The notes below the pieces were generated by a model that worked only from the letters and a program-made list of their open reading frames with translations, was not told the DNA's origin and did no database searches. From a virus: a stretch of 64,000 nt of DNA. Location: positions 45,559 to 109,558 of IMG/VR virus record IMGVR_UViG_3300050821_006280, one strand, 5' to 3'. Shown one piece after another: positions 9,057 through 17,947 of this stretch. Every line of letters begins with the position of its first letter. Position 1 is the stretch's first letter. The translations under genes and the position numbers were made by a program.

Positions 9057-9401
9057 TCAGCGATTACGTAGCTTCTCGAAAACTATCTTGGCAGCGGAAG
9101 TCTGTCTGATTGCCACCAGAATACGATCAGCTTCCTCCTCTAAAACGAGTCCGTCCTCATCAGAGATTTTTCGGCCAAGCTCCTGCTCAACCGCAGCCAC
9201 AAGCTTCATGATCGAGAATTTGTTCTGCCGTCCCCATTCAGTCTTCCTGAGGATGCAAAATGAGCACTCGGTCTGGATATACGGACCATCCTGACCCACT
9301 CGCCACCGCGCTCTCTTTTGAAGACAGCGCATGCAGATCTCCGGCTCTTTGCCTTCTAGCGGAGTTAAATGCCTAGGATCAATAAACAAAACCATGGTCA
9401 C
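9057..9401 (-). CDS. zinc-finger protein, 114 aa
   Basis: Two Cys pairs (CMRC near residue 23 and CSFC near residue 46) are separated by a basic, aromatic stretch, forming a zinc ribbon. The C-terminal half is helical. It sits between RuvC-like and Cas4-like genes, so it may help DNA processing; no family recognised. Confidence 0.65.
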   Translation of the reverse strand: MTMVLFIDPRHLTPLEGKEPEICMRCLQKRARWRVGQDGPYIQTECSFCILRKTEWGRQNKFSIMKLVAAVEQELGRKISDEDGLVLEEEADRILVAIRQTSAAKIVFEKLRNR

Positions 9402-10273
9402 GTCTTGATCTCAAAGCAATAATCCCGCGCCTTGCAGCCGATCGCACGCGGGCAGCTGTAATCAGCGCAGACCATCCGCTCGGGAGCTATCCCGCCGACA
9501 ATACCCCCTCTGATCTGCTTAATCGCCTGGTGAACACGCTCGATCACCTCTGGATCGAAATTCATATCGTGCTCAACGATGAAGGTCCCCTTCGCGCCGT
9601 TTTTGTTGAAGTAGACGATCTTCGCCTTCTTCAGACCCGTCAGCCACAGATAACACTGAGCTTGGATCACATGTACGAAGTCTGGAGAATCTTTGTACTT
9701 ATAGAAATTCCTGTCATTGGCGCTCTTGAACTCCAAGAGCCACACGTCCTCGCCGACCGCAAGGTATCCATCTGGGTGACCGCCGATCTTCCACTCGTCA
9801 TTGCCAACAAATTCTTCGACATACAAGAAGGCGTTCGGATGTGATCCTTGCTCAGGACGGCCATTGACCCGAGGCGCATCTCCAGCAACGGCACCACAGC
9901 GGATGCATCGCGTTGGCATCGCCACTAGGCCACGTTCTCTTCCCCCGTAGATCTCGCCGCACCATGTGCACCGCCAAGCCCCCACGAGCAGCCCGGTTGG
10001 TCCTACGGCGCGATTCTGCATCATCCAATGGACTGCATGGCCGAGAGCGAAGTTGATCCCCTGATCGCCAGTGATGTCTTCCTCGCGCATGATGTCGTGC
10101 TTAGCCACGAGCACTTCTTCGCGAGGACACATAGAACCGATTCCCGAGACGCGTATCCAGTCATCTTCCCGAAGCGGATGTTTGACCCGGTGCTCAGCCA
10201 ACGCCCCATGGATCAGAGCTACAAGGCTGACATCCGTTTCGTTCTTCCGACGAATAACCGTGACAAGCGCCAT
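9398..10273 (-). CDS. PD-(D/E)XK nuclease, Cas4/RecB-like, 291 aa
   Basis: The catalytic core is visible as GHPDGYLAVGEDVWLLEFKSA (Asp, then E-F-K) followed by HVIQAQCYLWL, the QxxxY motif. A four-Cys site (CTWC...CIRC) sits near residues 105-135. C-terminal Cys residues in CADYSCPRAIGCKARDYC resemble the Fe-S cluster of Cas4 and AddB families. Such phage exonucleases process DNA ends for recombination; the RecA-like gene is 2 kb upstream in the same operon. Confidence 0.8.
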   Translation of the reverse strand: MALVTVIRRKNETDVSLVALIHGALAEHRVKHPLREDDWIRVSGIGSMCPREEVLVAKHDIMREEDITGDQGINFALGHAVHWMMQNRAVGPTGLLVGAWRCTWCGEIYGGRERGLVAMPTRCIRCGAVAGDAPRVNGRPEQGSHPNAFLYVEEFVGNDEWKIGGHPDGYLAVGEDVWLLEFKSANDRNFYKYKDSPDFVHVIQAQCYLWLTGLKKAKIVYFNKNGAKGTFIVEHDMNFDPEVIERVHQAIKQIRGGIVGGIAPERMVCADYSCPRAIGCKARDYCFEIKT

Positions 10274-10572
10274 AGGAACCCTCTCTTTTTCCTCGTGATC
10301 GAAGCAAGTGTCTGGACACTTCGGATCGTGTCATCGCAGAGGATCGTCGCCTCCTCTGCGGTCAGCTGGTATCCACAGCTCAGGCACTCAAAGAATCGCT
10401 CGCTCTCTCGCCACTCCAGCCGATCAGCACATGTCACGCACTGGTACCATGGCGCAAGGCCAGGATTACCCTCCTCGGGTGGCAAATAGGTCACACGGAT
10501 CTCGACAGCCGCGTGCGGCTTGACCATGAATCTCTCTCGGTACTTCACGAGATCAGCCACTGACGGCTCCAT
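10219..10572 (-). CDS. zinc-ribbon protein, 117 aa
   Basis: The middle carries CVTCADRLEW and CLSCGYQLT, a four-Cys ribbon. The basic C-terminus (KKRGFLWRLSRLFVGRTKR) could bind DNA. It overlaps the downstream nuclease gene by 55 bp, an unusually long overlap, so one of the two starts may be internal. Confidence 0.6.
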   Translation of the reverse strand: MEPSVADLVKYRERFMVKPHAAVEIRVTYLPPEEGNPGLAPWYQCVTCADRLEWRESERFFECLSCGYQLTAEEATILCDDTIRSVQTLASITRKKRGFLWRLSRLFVGRTKRMSAL

Positions 10573-11410
10573 TGAACAACCCGAGCTGTCGACGATCCTG
10601 CATTGGTGGGATCGCGGTGATAATCACCTCGTCAACATCTTTTCGACTCTCTGCGGTTTTCCCGATCTTATGTCTGACCTTGATGATATCGATCTGAGAC
10701 CAGCTGCTATACAGGCCACGGATACTCTCGCAGTCGATGTTGGATGAGAACACGCTCACGCCTCTCTTCACGGCGGACTGAAGACGACGTGCTAGCTGAC
10801 GCTGATCTTTCTCCGTAAAGCTACGACCAGCGTATCTGTCATACGTCCCCCAGTATGGAGGATCAGCAAAAACCACATCGCCCTTGTGCGTTGCACGGAG
10901 TACTAAGCTGTACCCGTTGGAATACAGCGAAGCGCGCCCGAGCAAATCAGAAGCCCGACGTAGCTCCTCGCGAGGAGGAAACGTCGGCATCTTCTCCATC
11001 TTGCCCCAGGCGGCGTTGAACCACAGCTCCTCGTTCAACCGGAACAAGCCGTTGAAACAAGTGCGATTAAGATACAGCAGTCGAGCCGCAAACTTCACTC
11101 CGTAGTCGTGACCGTTCCACTCCTTCTTGAGAGCGTCATAGGTCTCTTTACAGAAAGGCAACTCCTGTAAGCGATCTAGCTCGTCACTTACCGCGTCTGG
11201 CTCACGACGAAGCGCCTCATAAAACGCCATAAGAGGCTTGCAGATATCAACCAAGACTGCCTTCTTAGGTTCCAGGTGAAAGAAGACAGCTGCCCCGCCA
11301 GCAAAGCACTCGACATATCGTCCCCTGTCGTCCATATAGGGACGAATACGTTGTGCAATATTCTCAGCAATTCGGCGCTTACCGCCAGGCCATTTCAACA
11401 GCGGATTCAT
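10553..11410 (-). CDS. dam: DNA adenine methyltransferase, D12 class, 285 aa
   Basis: The start is the Met of MNPLLKWPGGKRR. The Dam signature is complete: KWPGGK near the N-terminus, VECFAGGAAVFF (SAM-binding FxGG) about residue 35 and FADPPYWGTY (catalytic DPPY) about residue 185. It transfers a methyl group to adenine N6, probably GATC-like, protecting phage DNA or marking it for replication. It overlaps its upstream neighbour by 4 bp. Confidence 0.85.
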   Translation of the reverse strand: MNPLLKWPGGKRRIAENIAQRIRPYMDDRGRYVECFAGGAAVFFHLEPKKAVLVDICKPLMAFYEALRREPDAVSDELDRLQELPFCKETYDALKKEWNGHDYGVKFAARLLYLNRTCFNGLFRLNEELWFNAAWGKMEKMPTFPPREELRRASDLLGRASLYSNGYSLVLRATHKGDVVFADPPYWGTYDRYAGRSFTEKDQRQLARRLQSAVKRGVSVFSSNIDCESIRGLYSSWSQIDIIKVRHKIGKTAESRKDVDEVIITAIPPMQDRRQLGLFNGAVSG

Positions 11411-11688
11411 CGTTTGATCCCCATCATCGTGAACTGAGTCGGTGCAGACTCGGCTCCATCTGGATAAACGAAACACATGCCTGACCACACACTGGCGCGA
11501 ATGTGATCCCCGGCGAGATTTGTCAGTTGCTCGATGAAATACTGGATATCGTCGGCCGTTCCGATCATCTCAACGGGTACTCCGAATCCTTCTCCGGCCT
11601 GAAGCGCGATCAGAGCTTCCTGTTGAAGACGCTTGAGAATACGAAGCTTCTTCCCTGCTGCCCACCATCGCTTCAGACCGGAGAACAT
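11407..11688 (-). CDS. hypothetical protein, 93 aa
   Basis: I start it at 11688, where TAATG joins the stop of the upstream gene to its ATG, a typical coupled junction. A basic helix (MFSGLKRWWAAGKKLRILKR) is followed by a small alpha/beta domain. Function unknown. Confidence 0.6.
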   Translation of the reverse strand: MFSGLKRWWAAGKKLRILKRLQQEALIALQAGEGFGVPVEMIGTADDIQYFIEQLTNLAGDHIRASVWSGMCFVYPDGAESAPTQFTMMGIKR

Positions 11689-11927
11689 TAGCCAGCCTTG
11701 ATCCTTCCTGTAGGGCCAATGGGAATCACGAACAGCGTCTGCCACATCTCGCTGGAATTGAAATGCACCGCGATCTGGCTCACCGTGTACGCGATCACTT
11801 CCCCGTTCTCGCTCGTCTCATCGAGAACGCGCGTCCCAGGATTGTCAACGAGCGGCAGATCTCCGCTCCATATTACCTTGCCCTCTTCTCCATAGCTCCC
11901 GCCAGCAACTCTGATCTTTGTCTTCAT
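11688..11927 (-). CDS. hypothetical beta-rich protein, 79 aa
   Basis: A short beta-rich protein without Cys or membrane segments. It is coupled by 4 bp overlap to the resolvase-like gene upstream and by TAATG to the gene downstream. No family recognised. Confidence 0.6.
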   Translation of the reverse strand: MKTKIRVAGGSYGEEGKVIWSGDLPLVDNPGTRVLDETSENGEVIAYTVSQIAVHFNSSEMWQTLFVIPIGPTGRIKAG

Positions 11928-12295
11928 TCGCCTTGTTCCTTGTACCAGTCGATCAGCTCTTTGAGAAATGGAGCTGGAACAGCAACCCAGTCCTTCTCAA
12001 TCAGCGGCGGCATGGCATTAAATTCTAGAGACAATGCCGGAACACGACCAGAACCCATAGCCTCACGGCTGATCTTGATCAGCCACTTCTTGTCTACTCG
12101 AATAGTCTCTTGTTCCGTTCTCTTGCACTCAGTCAGCAGCTCAGTCGTCTTCACATCGCCCTTATGGAAGACAAGCGCACCCGAGCCTTTTTGGACCTTG
12201 CCTCCCAGTTTCTTCGCGACCCGCTTTTCCTGAAACTTTGATTTCTTTCGTTTCTGGTAGTTCGGATCATCCTTCATGTATGTCGGCAAGCCCAT
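11924..12295 (-). CDS. PD-(D/E)XK resolvase-like nuclease, 123 aa
   Basis: A basic N-terminus (KRKKSKFQEKRVAKKLGG) is followed by GALVFHKGDVKTTELLTECKRTEQ. The Asp-x(n)-Glu-x-Lys arrangement (GD ... ECK) is the nuclease core of small phage Holliday-junction-resolvase or VRR-like enzymes. It precedes the recombinase by 1 bp, which fits processing of recombination intermediates. Confidence 0.7.
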   Translation of the reverse strand: MGLPTYMKDDPNYQKRKKSKFQEKRVAKKLGGKVQKGSGALVFHKGDVKTTELLTECKRTEQETIRVDKKWLIKISREAMGSGRVPALSLEFNAMPPLIEKDWVAVPAPFLKELIDWYKEQGE

Positions 12296-12296
12296 G

Positions 12297-13448
12297 TTAA
12301 ACTGCCAACAGCACGGGCATCAGCTCATTGCGAAACTCTTCGTAGGCTCCACGATTCTGCATGAAGTGCTTCGCGAGCGCAGATCCACCTCGATAGGGCT
12401 CTCCCTTCCACGACCTCATGGAACCATTGACATCGACGAGACCAGCCTTCTCGCCCATATCAATTGCCCACTCTTCGTCAAGGACATCACCAACGTTCTT
12501 TACCTCTGTCTTCGACAGGACGAGCTTGTATTCGCCTTCCATCTTGGCTGGCGCTGTCTTGTTCTTTTCGATCTTGAAGCGCATCTCAGCAGAAAGCGGC
12601 TTCCCTGTGATCTCATCCATCACGTACTTGCCAGATGAGCAGCGCACCTCAACAGACGTGGCGAAGCCTTGGGCCATTCCGCCAGGCACCGTCTCCGGGT
12701 TCCCAAACATAACGCCCACCTTCATGCGTAGCTGATTCGTCAGCCAGATCGTTGGGCGACGCCCTTCCTGTTGGGCAATCAGGTTTACACCACTGACAAA
12801 CTTGCGGAACATGACGCCATTCAATCGAGCCTGTGTTCCGACGGTCTGCTCGGTCGACGACTTCTCCGTCTCGACGAACGGTGTCATAAAAGCAATGGAA
12901 TCAATCACGATGATATCGACCTCGCCAGTACGCAGCATTGAATCAGCTGTGTCGATCGTCTGCTCAGCCGTCGATGGCTGTGTGAGGATCACATCTTCGG
13001 CCTTGAGAAATTTTGCCGCCCATTGGTGATCCCACACTCCTTCGACATCGAGCCAGCCGATGACAACCTTTCGATTATCGCCGCACTTGCACTTCGGCTT
13101 GCCACCTTCGACATCGGCTTTGGGGAACGTCCAGCACAGCGAACACAGCCGCTGGGCGATCCCTCCTGCGCGAAGATACTTCGTGCTCTTGGATGAGGAT
13201 TTCGGACCAAAAAGAAGGCTGACGCGGCCAACAGGTAGGCCACCGCCGAGCGCATAGTCGACCTGAAAGATGCCGGTCGGGATCCGCGCCAGCTCCTTCA
13301 CGTCGAAATCATTGGCCTGGTAGATGGCGCGCTCACCGAACTTCTTGGTAGTTGCTTTGATCAGCTCCGAGAGCTTCGCCTCTCGTGCCTTGATCGGGTC
13401 AAGCGCCTCTGTTCCCTGGTCTACTTCTGCCGCCTTCTTCTTCGCCAT
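12297..13448 (-). CDS. RecA/UvsX-like recombinase with zinc insert, 383 aa
   Basis: The order matches RecA-like strand exchange proteins: GIFQVDYALGGGLPVGRVSLLFGP leading into a Walker A of UvsX style (GPKSSSKST), Walker B IIVIDSIAF, and L2-like TIWLTNQLRMKVG. A four-Cys insert (CSLCW ... CKCG) between residues about 95 and 120 is absent from bacterial RecA but known in some phage recombinases. It promotes homologous recombination and replication restart. Confidence 0.85.
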   Translation of the reverse strand: MAKKKAAEVDQGTEALDPIKAREAKLSELIKATTKKFGERAIYQANDFDVKELARIPTGIFQVDYALGGGLPVGRVSLLFGPKSSSKSTKYLRAGGIAQRLCSLCWTFPKADVEGGKPKCKCGDNRKVVIGWLDVEGVWDHQWAAKFLKAEDVILTQPSTAEQTIDTADSMLRTGEVDIIVIDSIAFMTPFVETEKSSTEQTVGTQARLNGVMFRKFVSGVNLIAQQEGRRPTIWLTNQLRMKVGVMFGNPETVPGGMAQGFATSVEVRCSSGKYVMDEITGKPLSAEMRFKIEKNKTAPAKMEGEYKLVLSKTEVKNVGDVLDEEWAIDMGEKAGLVDVNGSMRSWKGEPYRGGSALAKHFMQNRGAYEEFRNELMPVLLAV

Positions 13449-13457
13449 ACTATCCCC

Positions 13458-13817
13458 TTACAGAGGGTTGACTTTCTTGGACTTGTCCTGAAATGTCCTG
13501 ATGAGCGACTTCTCGTGCTCGATCTTTTTCTCAACCCAGGACTGCACAAATTTCGCAGTCTCTTCCACCTCTTCTTTGTAACAAGGCATCGTGAGCTGAA
13601 TGTTGATCTTCGCTGACTCCCAATTACCCAGGTTGATGGTCAGCCCAACAGCAACACTGACCTTCGCCGGCTCAGTGACGAACCTATGGACCGCCAGCAT
13701 TTCCTCTTCGGCTGTGGATTCTGGATCGGCAGCTTTGTCTCCATTTCGAGAGACAGTCCTATTGACAATAGCCGTCGAAGCACGAGCGATTAGCTCATCC
13801 ATTGGCGACTTTTCCAT
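13458..13817 (-). CDS. hypothetical protein, 119 aa
   Basis: I take the start with GGAGAG five bases upstream (Met of MEKSPMDEL). A helical N-terminus leads to a beta-rich middle (VSVAVGLTINLGNWESAKINIQL) and a charged helical C-terminus. It lies between the recombinase and a MerR-like regulator; no family recognised. Confidence 0.65.
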   Translation of the reverse strand: MEKSPMDELIARASTAIVNRTVSRNGDKAADPESTAEEEMLAVHRFVTEPAKVSVAVGLTINLGNWESAKINIQLTMPCYKEEVEETAKFVQSWVEKKIEHEKSLIRTFQDKSKKVNPL

Positions 13818-14382
13818 CGTTCTCTCCAATCTCTAAAGTTGCGTCGATATCAACGCCTATACCCTTCCATCCATTTACGATCTCTTCGTGGAAGGTACGG
13901 TCGGAGATCGAAATGGTGCCACTCCTTGCTTCCATCGCAGATCGGACCACTGCGATCATTTCAGACGTATAGAGGCGCTCCTGCTTGTTCCTTCCAACCA
14001 GCGTAAACGGTGTCCTTGGCAGAACCCCTGATCTTTCCCATTGATGTACAGTTGGAACGCTTCTGCTGATTGCACGAGCAAAATAGCCCACGTGCACGAG
14101 TTGCTTTAGCGTTAGTACACCGTTGATCGGCACATTGATAGCGACTGGCTTCCGATGGCGTGGGATACGCACCCTCGGCTTAGGGATCTTCTTGGCCTCA
14201 GCCGACTTCTTCTCGCGATAAGCACGATTTTGTTCGAGAACTTTCTGTTTGTATTCAGGATCGTTCTCATACCGCTGACGACGCTTCTCGGCCAACTCGG
14301 CGGCATGCTTTGCATACCAATCCTTGTAACTCCAAGTCGTCTGATCGTCCTTACCGTTTTTCATCACATACTCCGCGATCAA
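13795..14382 (-). CDS. MerR-type HTH regulator, 195 aa
   Basis: After a long basic helical N-terminus (about 75 residues rich in Lys, Arg and Glu) comes TLKQLVHVGYFARAISRS and VPTVHQWERSGVLPRTPF. This is a winged-helix HTH of the MerR or excisionase type, with RLYTSEMIAVV as the wing. Probably a transcription or replication regulator. The stop overlaps the start of the next gene by 23 bp. Confidence 0.75.
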   Translation of the reverse strand: MIAEYVMKNGKDDQTTWSYKDWYAKHAAELAEKRRQRYENDPEYKQKVLEQNRAYREKKSAEAKKIPKPRVRIPRHRKPVAINVPINGVLTLKQLVHVGYFARAISRSVPTVHQWERSGVLPRTPFTLVGRNKQERLYTSEMIAVVRSAMEARSGTISISDRTFHEEIVNGWKGIGVDIDATLEIGENDGKVANG

Positions 14383-14429
14383 CCTTTGCGGGGCGCTCTC
14401 CTGTTGTCAAGAAAGACTCCGTATCCACT

Positions 14430-15776
14430 TCACCCATTAACAGCCACTGCTTGCTGAGGATAGAACCTCGCATATGCGCGATCTCTACACTCGGCATATT
14501 CCTTACAGAGCGGGATCTGGTCTGCTCGGATATCAACGATCACTGGGTCCTTCTTGCCTGGATAGGCCGTCAGTGCCCAGCCGACAGGAGCTTCTGGAGT
14601 CTTTATTGGAGACGCCAGCACAACTGTGTCAATCGCCGGGATGTCGAGAGTCTTCGCCGAAGTCTTGTAGGACGCAAAGATCACATCTGCCACTGAAGCT
14701 GCCTCAATGTCAGAGTCAAGCATGTCTTCAGTGATATGATCCGTTTTGATAATCCGATCCTTAAACTGCGTCTCTACCTCAGTCCTGAGACGCTTCAGAT
14801 GATCGAACGTCTCCGAAAACACGACAATCTTCCGACGGGCTGCTAGTGCCTGAACAATCTGATTTGTAACCTCTTGGTTGTAATTAGTGTTCTTAGAGAC
14901 CACTTCAACCACAAGCTCACGCGACGCCAGCTGCGGATTGAAGTATGGATGCGTGATCCTAAACGACGTGAAAACCCTTCTGATTTTCGGCGTCAGTCGC
15001 TGCACTTGGCTCGTATATAGACGACGGCCAAGGTGATACTCAAAGACCTTGTCTGCCTTGTCATCGCGTGCAGGCTTGGAAGATAAGCCCAGGCGCTTCC
15101 CCGCGTGGAAGAAGCCAATAGCCCTTGAAAAGTTGGCTGGGTCTACGGAGTGACACTGGTCGACCACGACTAATCCAAAGCTTCGCTCTATCGACTCGGG
15201 CATCGTTTCCTTGACGACTTGCGACGCCACGCCATCAATCGGCGCCACGACCACATGACATCCATCAATCTCCCACTTACGATTTGCGAGCTGGCCGACC
15301 TTCATTGTTGGGCAACGCTCGTTCAATCGCTTTTTCCACAACGCAAGTCGCTGAGTGCTATTGACCAGAATCACCGTCGTTGTCTTCAGGCGTGTGATTG
15401 CTTCGATGGTGGTGTTAATCTTCCCCCAGCCCGGCGGGGCGTAGACGATTCCTCCCGTGACCTCACGAGATGCAAGCGACGCAATCAGCATTCGCAAAGC
15501 AGTCTCGTTCTCATCTACAACCTTTAGTGCCGGCTCTACATCAGCGAACTCGGTTCCGGTGCTATGAGCCAATCGGATCTCGTGCTTGCGCGTGAGCTTA
15601 CTGTAGAAGAATTCACGAGCGATCCCGAGTCGACCTTCCTGTTCAAGGAAGCAGTTGACGAGAGAGCAATCCTGCCCGACGCGGGGTACGGCCAGTTGAC
15701 TCTTGAGCCAGCCAAGCTGAACAGGCTCAAGCTCCGATGTCGAGATCCATGCATATCCAGCGATGACGACTTCCAT
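14430..15776 (-). CDS. XPB/SF2 helicase-like protein with degenerate motifs, 448 aa
   Basis: The start is the Met of MEVVIAGYAW, two bases after a perfect hairpin. The overall layout is that of XPB/ERCC3-type SF2 helicases. Key residues are altered: Walker A reads APPGWGKINT (Lys followed by Ile, not Thr/Ser), motif II reads VVDQCHSV (DECH to DQCH), motif III reads GLSSKPARDD instead of SATP, and no Q-x-x-G-R motif VI is seen. It is probably unable to hydrolyse ATP and may act as a DNA-binding or assembly factor, unless the motifs have shifted. Confidence 0.75.
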   Translation of the reverse strand: MEVVIAGYAWISTSELEPVQLGWLKSQLAVPRVGQDCSLVNCFLEQEGRLGIAREFFYSKLTRKHEIRLAHSTGTEFADVEPALKVVDENETALRMLIASLASREVTGGIVYAPPGWGKINTTIEAITRLKTTTVILVNSTQRLALWKKRLNERCPTMKVGQLANRKWEIDGCHVVVAPIDGVASQVVKETMPESIERSFGLVVVDQCHSVDPANFSRAIGFFHAGKRLGLSSKPARDDKADKVFEYHLGRRLYTSQVQRLTPKIRRVFTSFRITHPYFNPQLASRELVVEVVSKNTNYNQEVTNQIVQALAARRKIVVFSETFDHLKRLRTEVETQFKDRIIKTDHITEDMLDSDIEAASVADVIFASYKTSAKTLDIPAIDTVVLASPIKTPEAPVGWALTAYPGKKDPVIVDIRADQIPLCKEYAECRDRAYARFYPQQAVAVNG

Positions 15777-15777
15777 A

Positions 15778-15814
15778 GCCTGAGGCCTCACCAAAAAGGA
15801 ACAAGGCCTCAGGC
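15778..15814 (-). promoter_or_regulatory. perfect 10-bp inverted repeat abutting a start codon
   Basis: GCCTGAGGCC (15778-15787) and GGCCTCAGGC (15805-15814) enclose a 17-base loop. A third GCCTGAGGCC lies at 15861-15870. In leftward transcripts the hairpin ends one base before the helicase-like ATG and no Shine-Dalgarno is visible, so it could block or regulate initiation. It may also attenuate read-through from the SSB gene. Confidence 0.6.
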
Positions 15815-15860
15815 CTCTGGCGGCAACGCAAAGCCTTGACTCGACCAATCCGCTCAGAAG

Positions 15861-15870
15861 GCCTGAGGCC
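15861..15870. repeat. third copy of the GCCTGAGGCC motif
   Basis: This 10-base copy sits between the SSB stop codon and the inverted repeat at 15778-15814. It can pair with either arm's complement, allowing alternative hairpins. Confidence 0.55.
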
Positions 15871-15890
15871 CAGTTTCAGCCCAACAGGGC

Positions 15891-16691
15891 CTAGAACGGA
15901 ACGTCGTCCGTCTGCGTGCCGCCCGAGCTGCCGCCGGACGAGCCATTTGCCTGGAACCCACGGGCGCCAGACATAGCTGCCCTCATTGCAGCCGGCTCCA
16001 TCGGGGCATGAACGTTGGCATAGTTGAATGGCGGAACGGAAGCTGGGATCTCTCCCGTCTCTGGGATCTGGAAGTGATGAGCAAGATAGCGGCGAACTCG
16101 TGCCGAGGTTGGGTCCGACGGGTTGTTCGCTGCGTCGATCATGTCCTTCAGCTTCTTGCCCTTGTACGAAACGACTTCGTAGAGCTTGACCATATCGACT
16201 TCACGCTTGTGCTCGAAGTCATCGCCGGTGCTCGCCGAGTTGTCGTCCGTACGAAGAACCTGGAACAGCTGTCCGACCAAGCTTCCTTTTGCTTCCTTCT
16301 TGGCCTTGAGCTTGTTCAAGACCTTGGTCTTCGGCGACAGCTCGACCAGCTCGTACTTGTGTTCCTTGCCGTCCTTCGAGACGTATCCGGTCACGTCCAC
16401 GATCGTGTAGTGACCGATATACTCAGCCTTTTGAACACCCTTGGCGGCATCGCCTGGACAACCTTCGGGATTGATCTTGGAGATGCAGGTCGCGTATTGG
16501 AAGTTCTTGTCATCACCAACGCGCCAGCTGTGCTCCCAGATGCAGAACGGAGAATCGTCGATGAATACGATCTCCTTGGAGGCACCAACCTTCAACCAGA
16601 AGCGACGCGGAGCGGCACCAAGATCTCTTCGCTCCTGTTCCTTCTCTGCGCCGGCATATCCGGTTTCGTACCACGACTTGTTTGCACTCAT
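15891..16691 (-). CDS. single-stranded DNA-binding protein with DDVPF tail, 266 aa
   Basis: I start at the Met of MSANKSWYETG. A central OB-like region with conserved Cys (FCIWEHSW ... ATCISKINPEGCPGD) resembles phage gp32/gp2.5-type ssDNA-binding proteins. The Gly/Ser-rich linker and TDDVPF end match the acidic tip through which SSBs recruit partner enzymes. It has its own promoter (16773-16801). Together with recombinase, helicase and primase it forms the replisome. Confidence 0.75.
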   Translation of the reverse strand: MSANKSWYETGYAGAEKEQERRDLGAAPRRFWLKVGASKEIVFIDDSPFCIWEHSWRVGDDKNFQYATCISKINPEGCPGDAAKGVQKAEYIGHYTIVDVTGYVSKDGKEHKYELVELSPKTKVLNKLKAKKEAKGSLVGQLFQVLRTDDNSASTGDDFEHKREVDMVKLYEVVSYKGKKLKDMIDAANNPSDPTSARVRRYLAHHFQIPETGEIPASVPPFNYANVHAPMEPAAMRAAMSGARGFQANGSSGGSSGGTQTDDVPF

Positions 16692-16772
16692 ATGCGCCCT
16701 CCGCGCTGTAGGGGGTCCCTTATGGTGACCCGTGGTAAAGCCCAAGATCAGATCTTAGGCGAAACGAATTCC

Positions 16773-16801
16773 ATTAAGCGCGTATGACGATCGAATGTCA
16801 A
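16773..16801 (-). promoter_or_regulatory. sigma70-like promoter of the SSB gene
   Basis: On the minus strand TTGACA (16801-16796) is followed after 17 bp by CTTAAT (16778-16773), about 80 bp before the SSB start codon. The -35 is perfect; the -10 matches four of six. Confidence 0.5.
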
Positions 16802-17910
16802 CCGACAAACTTAGATCGGATCTCGTCTAGATGATGGTCACTTAGCTGATCTGGATCGAGCCCATCAGGTGTCGGAAAAATCTGGGTGTTTATTCGTTTT
16901 CCTAACGAATCCGCGATCTGATTTGCGACCTTCCTGCCAGCTGCGTCTCCGTCGGGAATTATCACCAGACGATCAAACCATCGTACTATCTTCTCACGCT
17001 GGTACCTACCAAGGTCTGATCCGAGCATTCCGGTTACATTCTGTATCCCTCGGTCATCGAGCCAAATCACATCGAACATCCCCTCCACCAAAAACACTGT
17101 TCCACGACCTGAGCCATCATACGTGAGATGGTCCTCACCGAAGAGATACACCTCCTTCTTGAAGCCGGTAGCGTGCATCCATGGCGGTGGCTCCCAGTTA
17201 TCAAGGGAACACGGCAGAAATCGTCCGCCAATATTCACCAGCCTCCCGTTACGATCATACTGCGGGATCGCTATGCGTTTAGCGACTGGATGCCAACCAA
17301 GCTTCCATTTCTGTATCGCAGCGAGAGAGAGATTTCGGCCCTTCTCCAAATATAGAAGAGGGTCCACTCCAGTTGCTTCGACCCAGCTACGATCAACGAG
17401 CATCGCACGCATATCATCCATGGCTTTGACATGCGTATCTGGTAAGCTCGGCAATGCATCAGCTACTGAAAGAACGTCACCGTAGTCGCGCCCCTGCGTG
17501 TAGAGCTTTGAAATGCTATCATTCGGATCTGGCATCGCGTAGATACCGGATCCGTGTTTCAAACGTTCCAGCTGTGGAAGTGGATTGCGCTGGTCCCCGT
17601 CCTGAAGTTCATTGATGAGACGATCAATCTTATCTTTCGATTTCCTTTCAGTGTGCTGTCGTTTGATTCGATAAAGCAGGTCTTTCATCGTCCCGCGGAA
17701 CATGCATGTTCCCGACAGGCACTTGCATTTGCTCTCATCGTTATCGACGGCAAATACAGCGAACGACGGCCTCTTGTCCCGCCCCATCTTATGAGTCCAT
17801 GGTGCCAAAGGACAAGACGAACGAACGATCTGCCCCGTTGCCGTGGCTGTCGTGGTGATCCGATCCACATGCAGAGCACGTAGAATTCGTTCGATTTTAT
17901 CAGCCTTCAC
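16798..17910 (-). CDS. DnaG-type primase, 370 aa
   Basis: The start codon is GTG. A zinc-binding N-terminus (Cys in SSCPLAPW, then CKCLSGTC) is followed by the TOPRIM core: FLVEGMFDVIWL with the catalytic Glu (about residue 272) and IIPDGDAAGRK (about 315) with the metal-binding Asp pair. It lacks a C-terminal helicase domain, matching the separate DnaB gene at 19158-20507. It synthesises RNA primers for lagging-strand replication. Confidence 0.85.
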   Translation of the reverse strand: MKADKIERILRALHVDRITTTATATGQIVRSSCPLAPWTHKMGRDKRPSFAVFAVDNDESKCKCLSGTCMFRGTMKDLLYRIKRQHTERKSKDKIDRLINELQDGDQRNPLPQLERLKHGSGIYAMPDPNDSISKLYTQGRDYGDVLSVADALPSLPDTHVKAMDDMRAMLVDRSWVEATGVDPLLYLEKGRNLSLAAIQKWKLGWHPVAKRIAIPQYDRNGRLVNIGGRFLPCSLDNWEPPPWMHATGFKKEVYLFGEDHLTYDGSGRGTVFLVEGMFDVIWLDDRGIQNVTGMLGSDLGRYQREKIVRWFDRLVIIPDGDAAGRKVANQIADSLGKRINTQIFPTPDGLDPDQLSDHHLDEIRSKFVG

Positions 17911-17918
17911 CGACGATC

Positions 17919-17947
17919 AGTGTCGCGTTCGTCGACGAGATTGTCTA
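17919..17947 (-). promoter_or_regulatory. possible promoter of the primase gene
   Basis: TAGACA (17947-17942, within the recurrent TAGACAATC) lies 17 bp from GACACT (17924-17919) on the minus strand. The -10 is weak, so the call rests on the repeated -35 motif. Confidence 0.3.
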
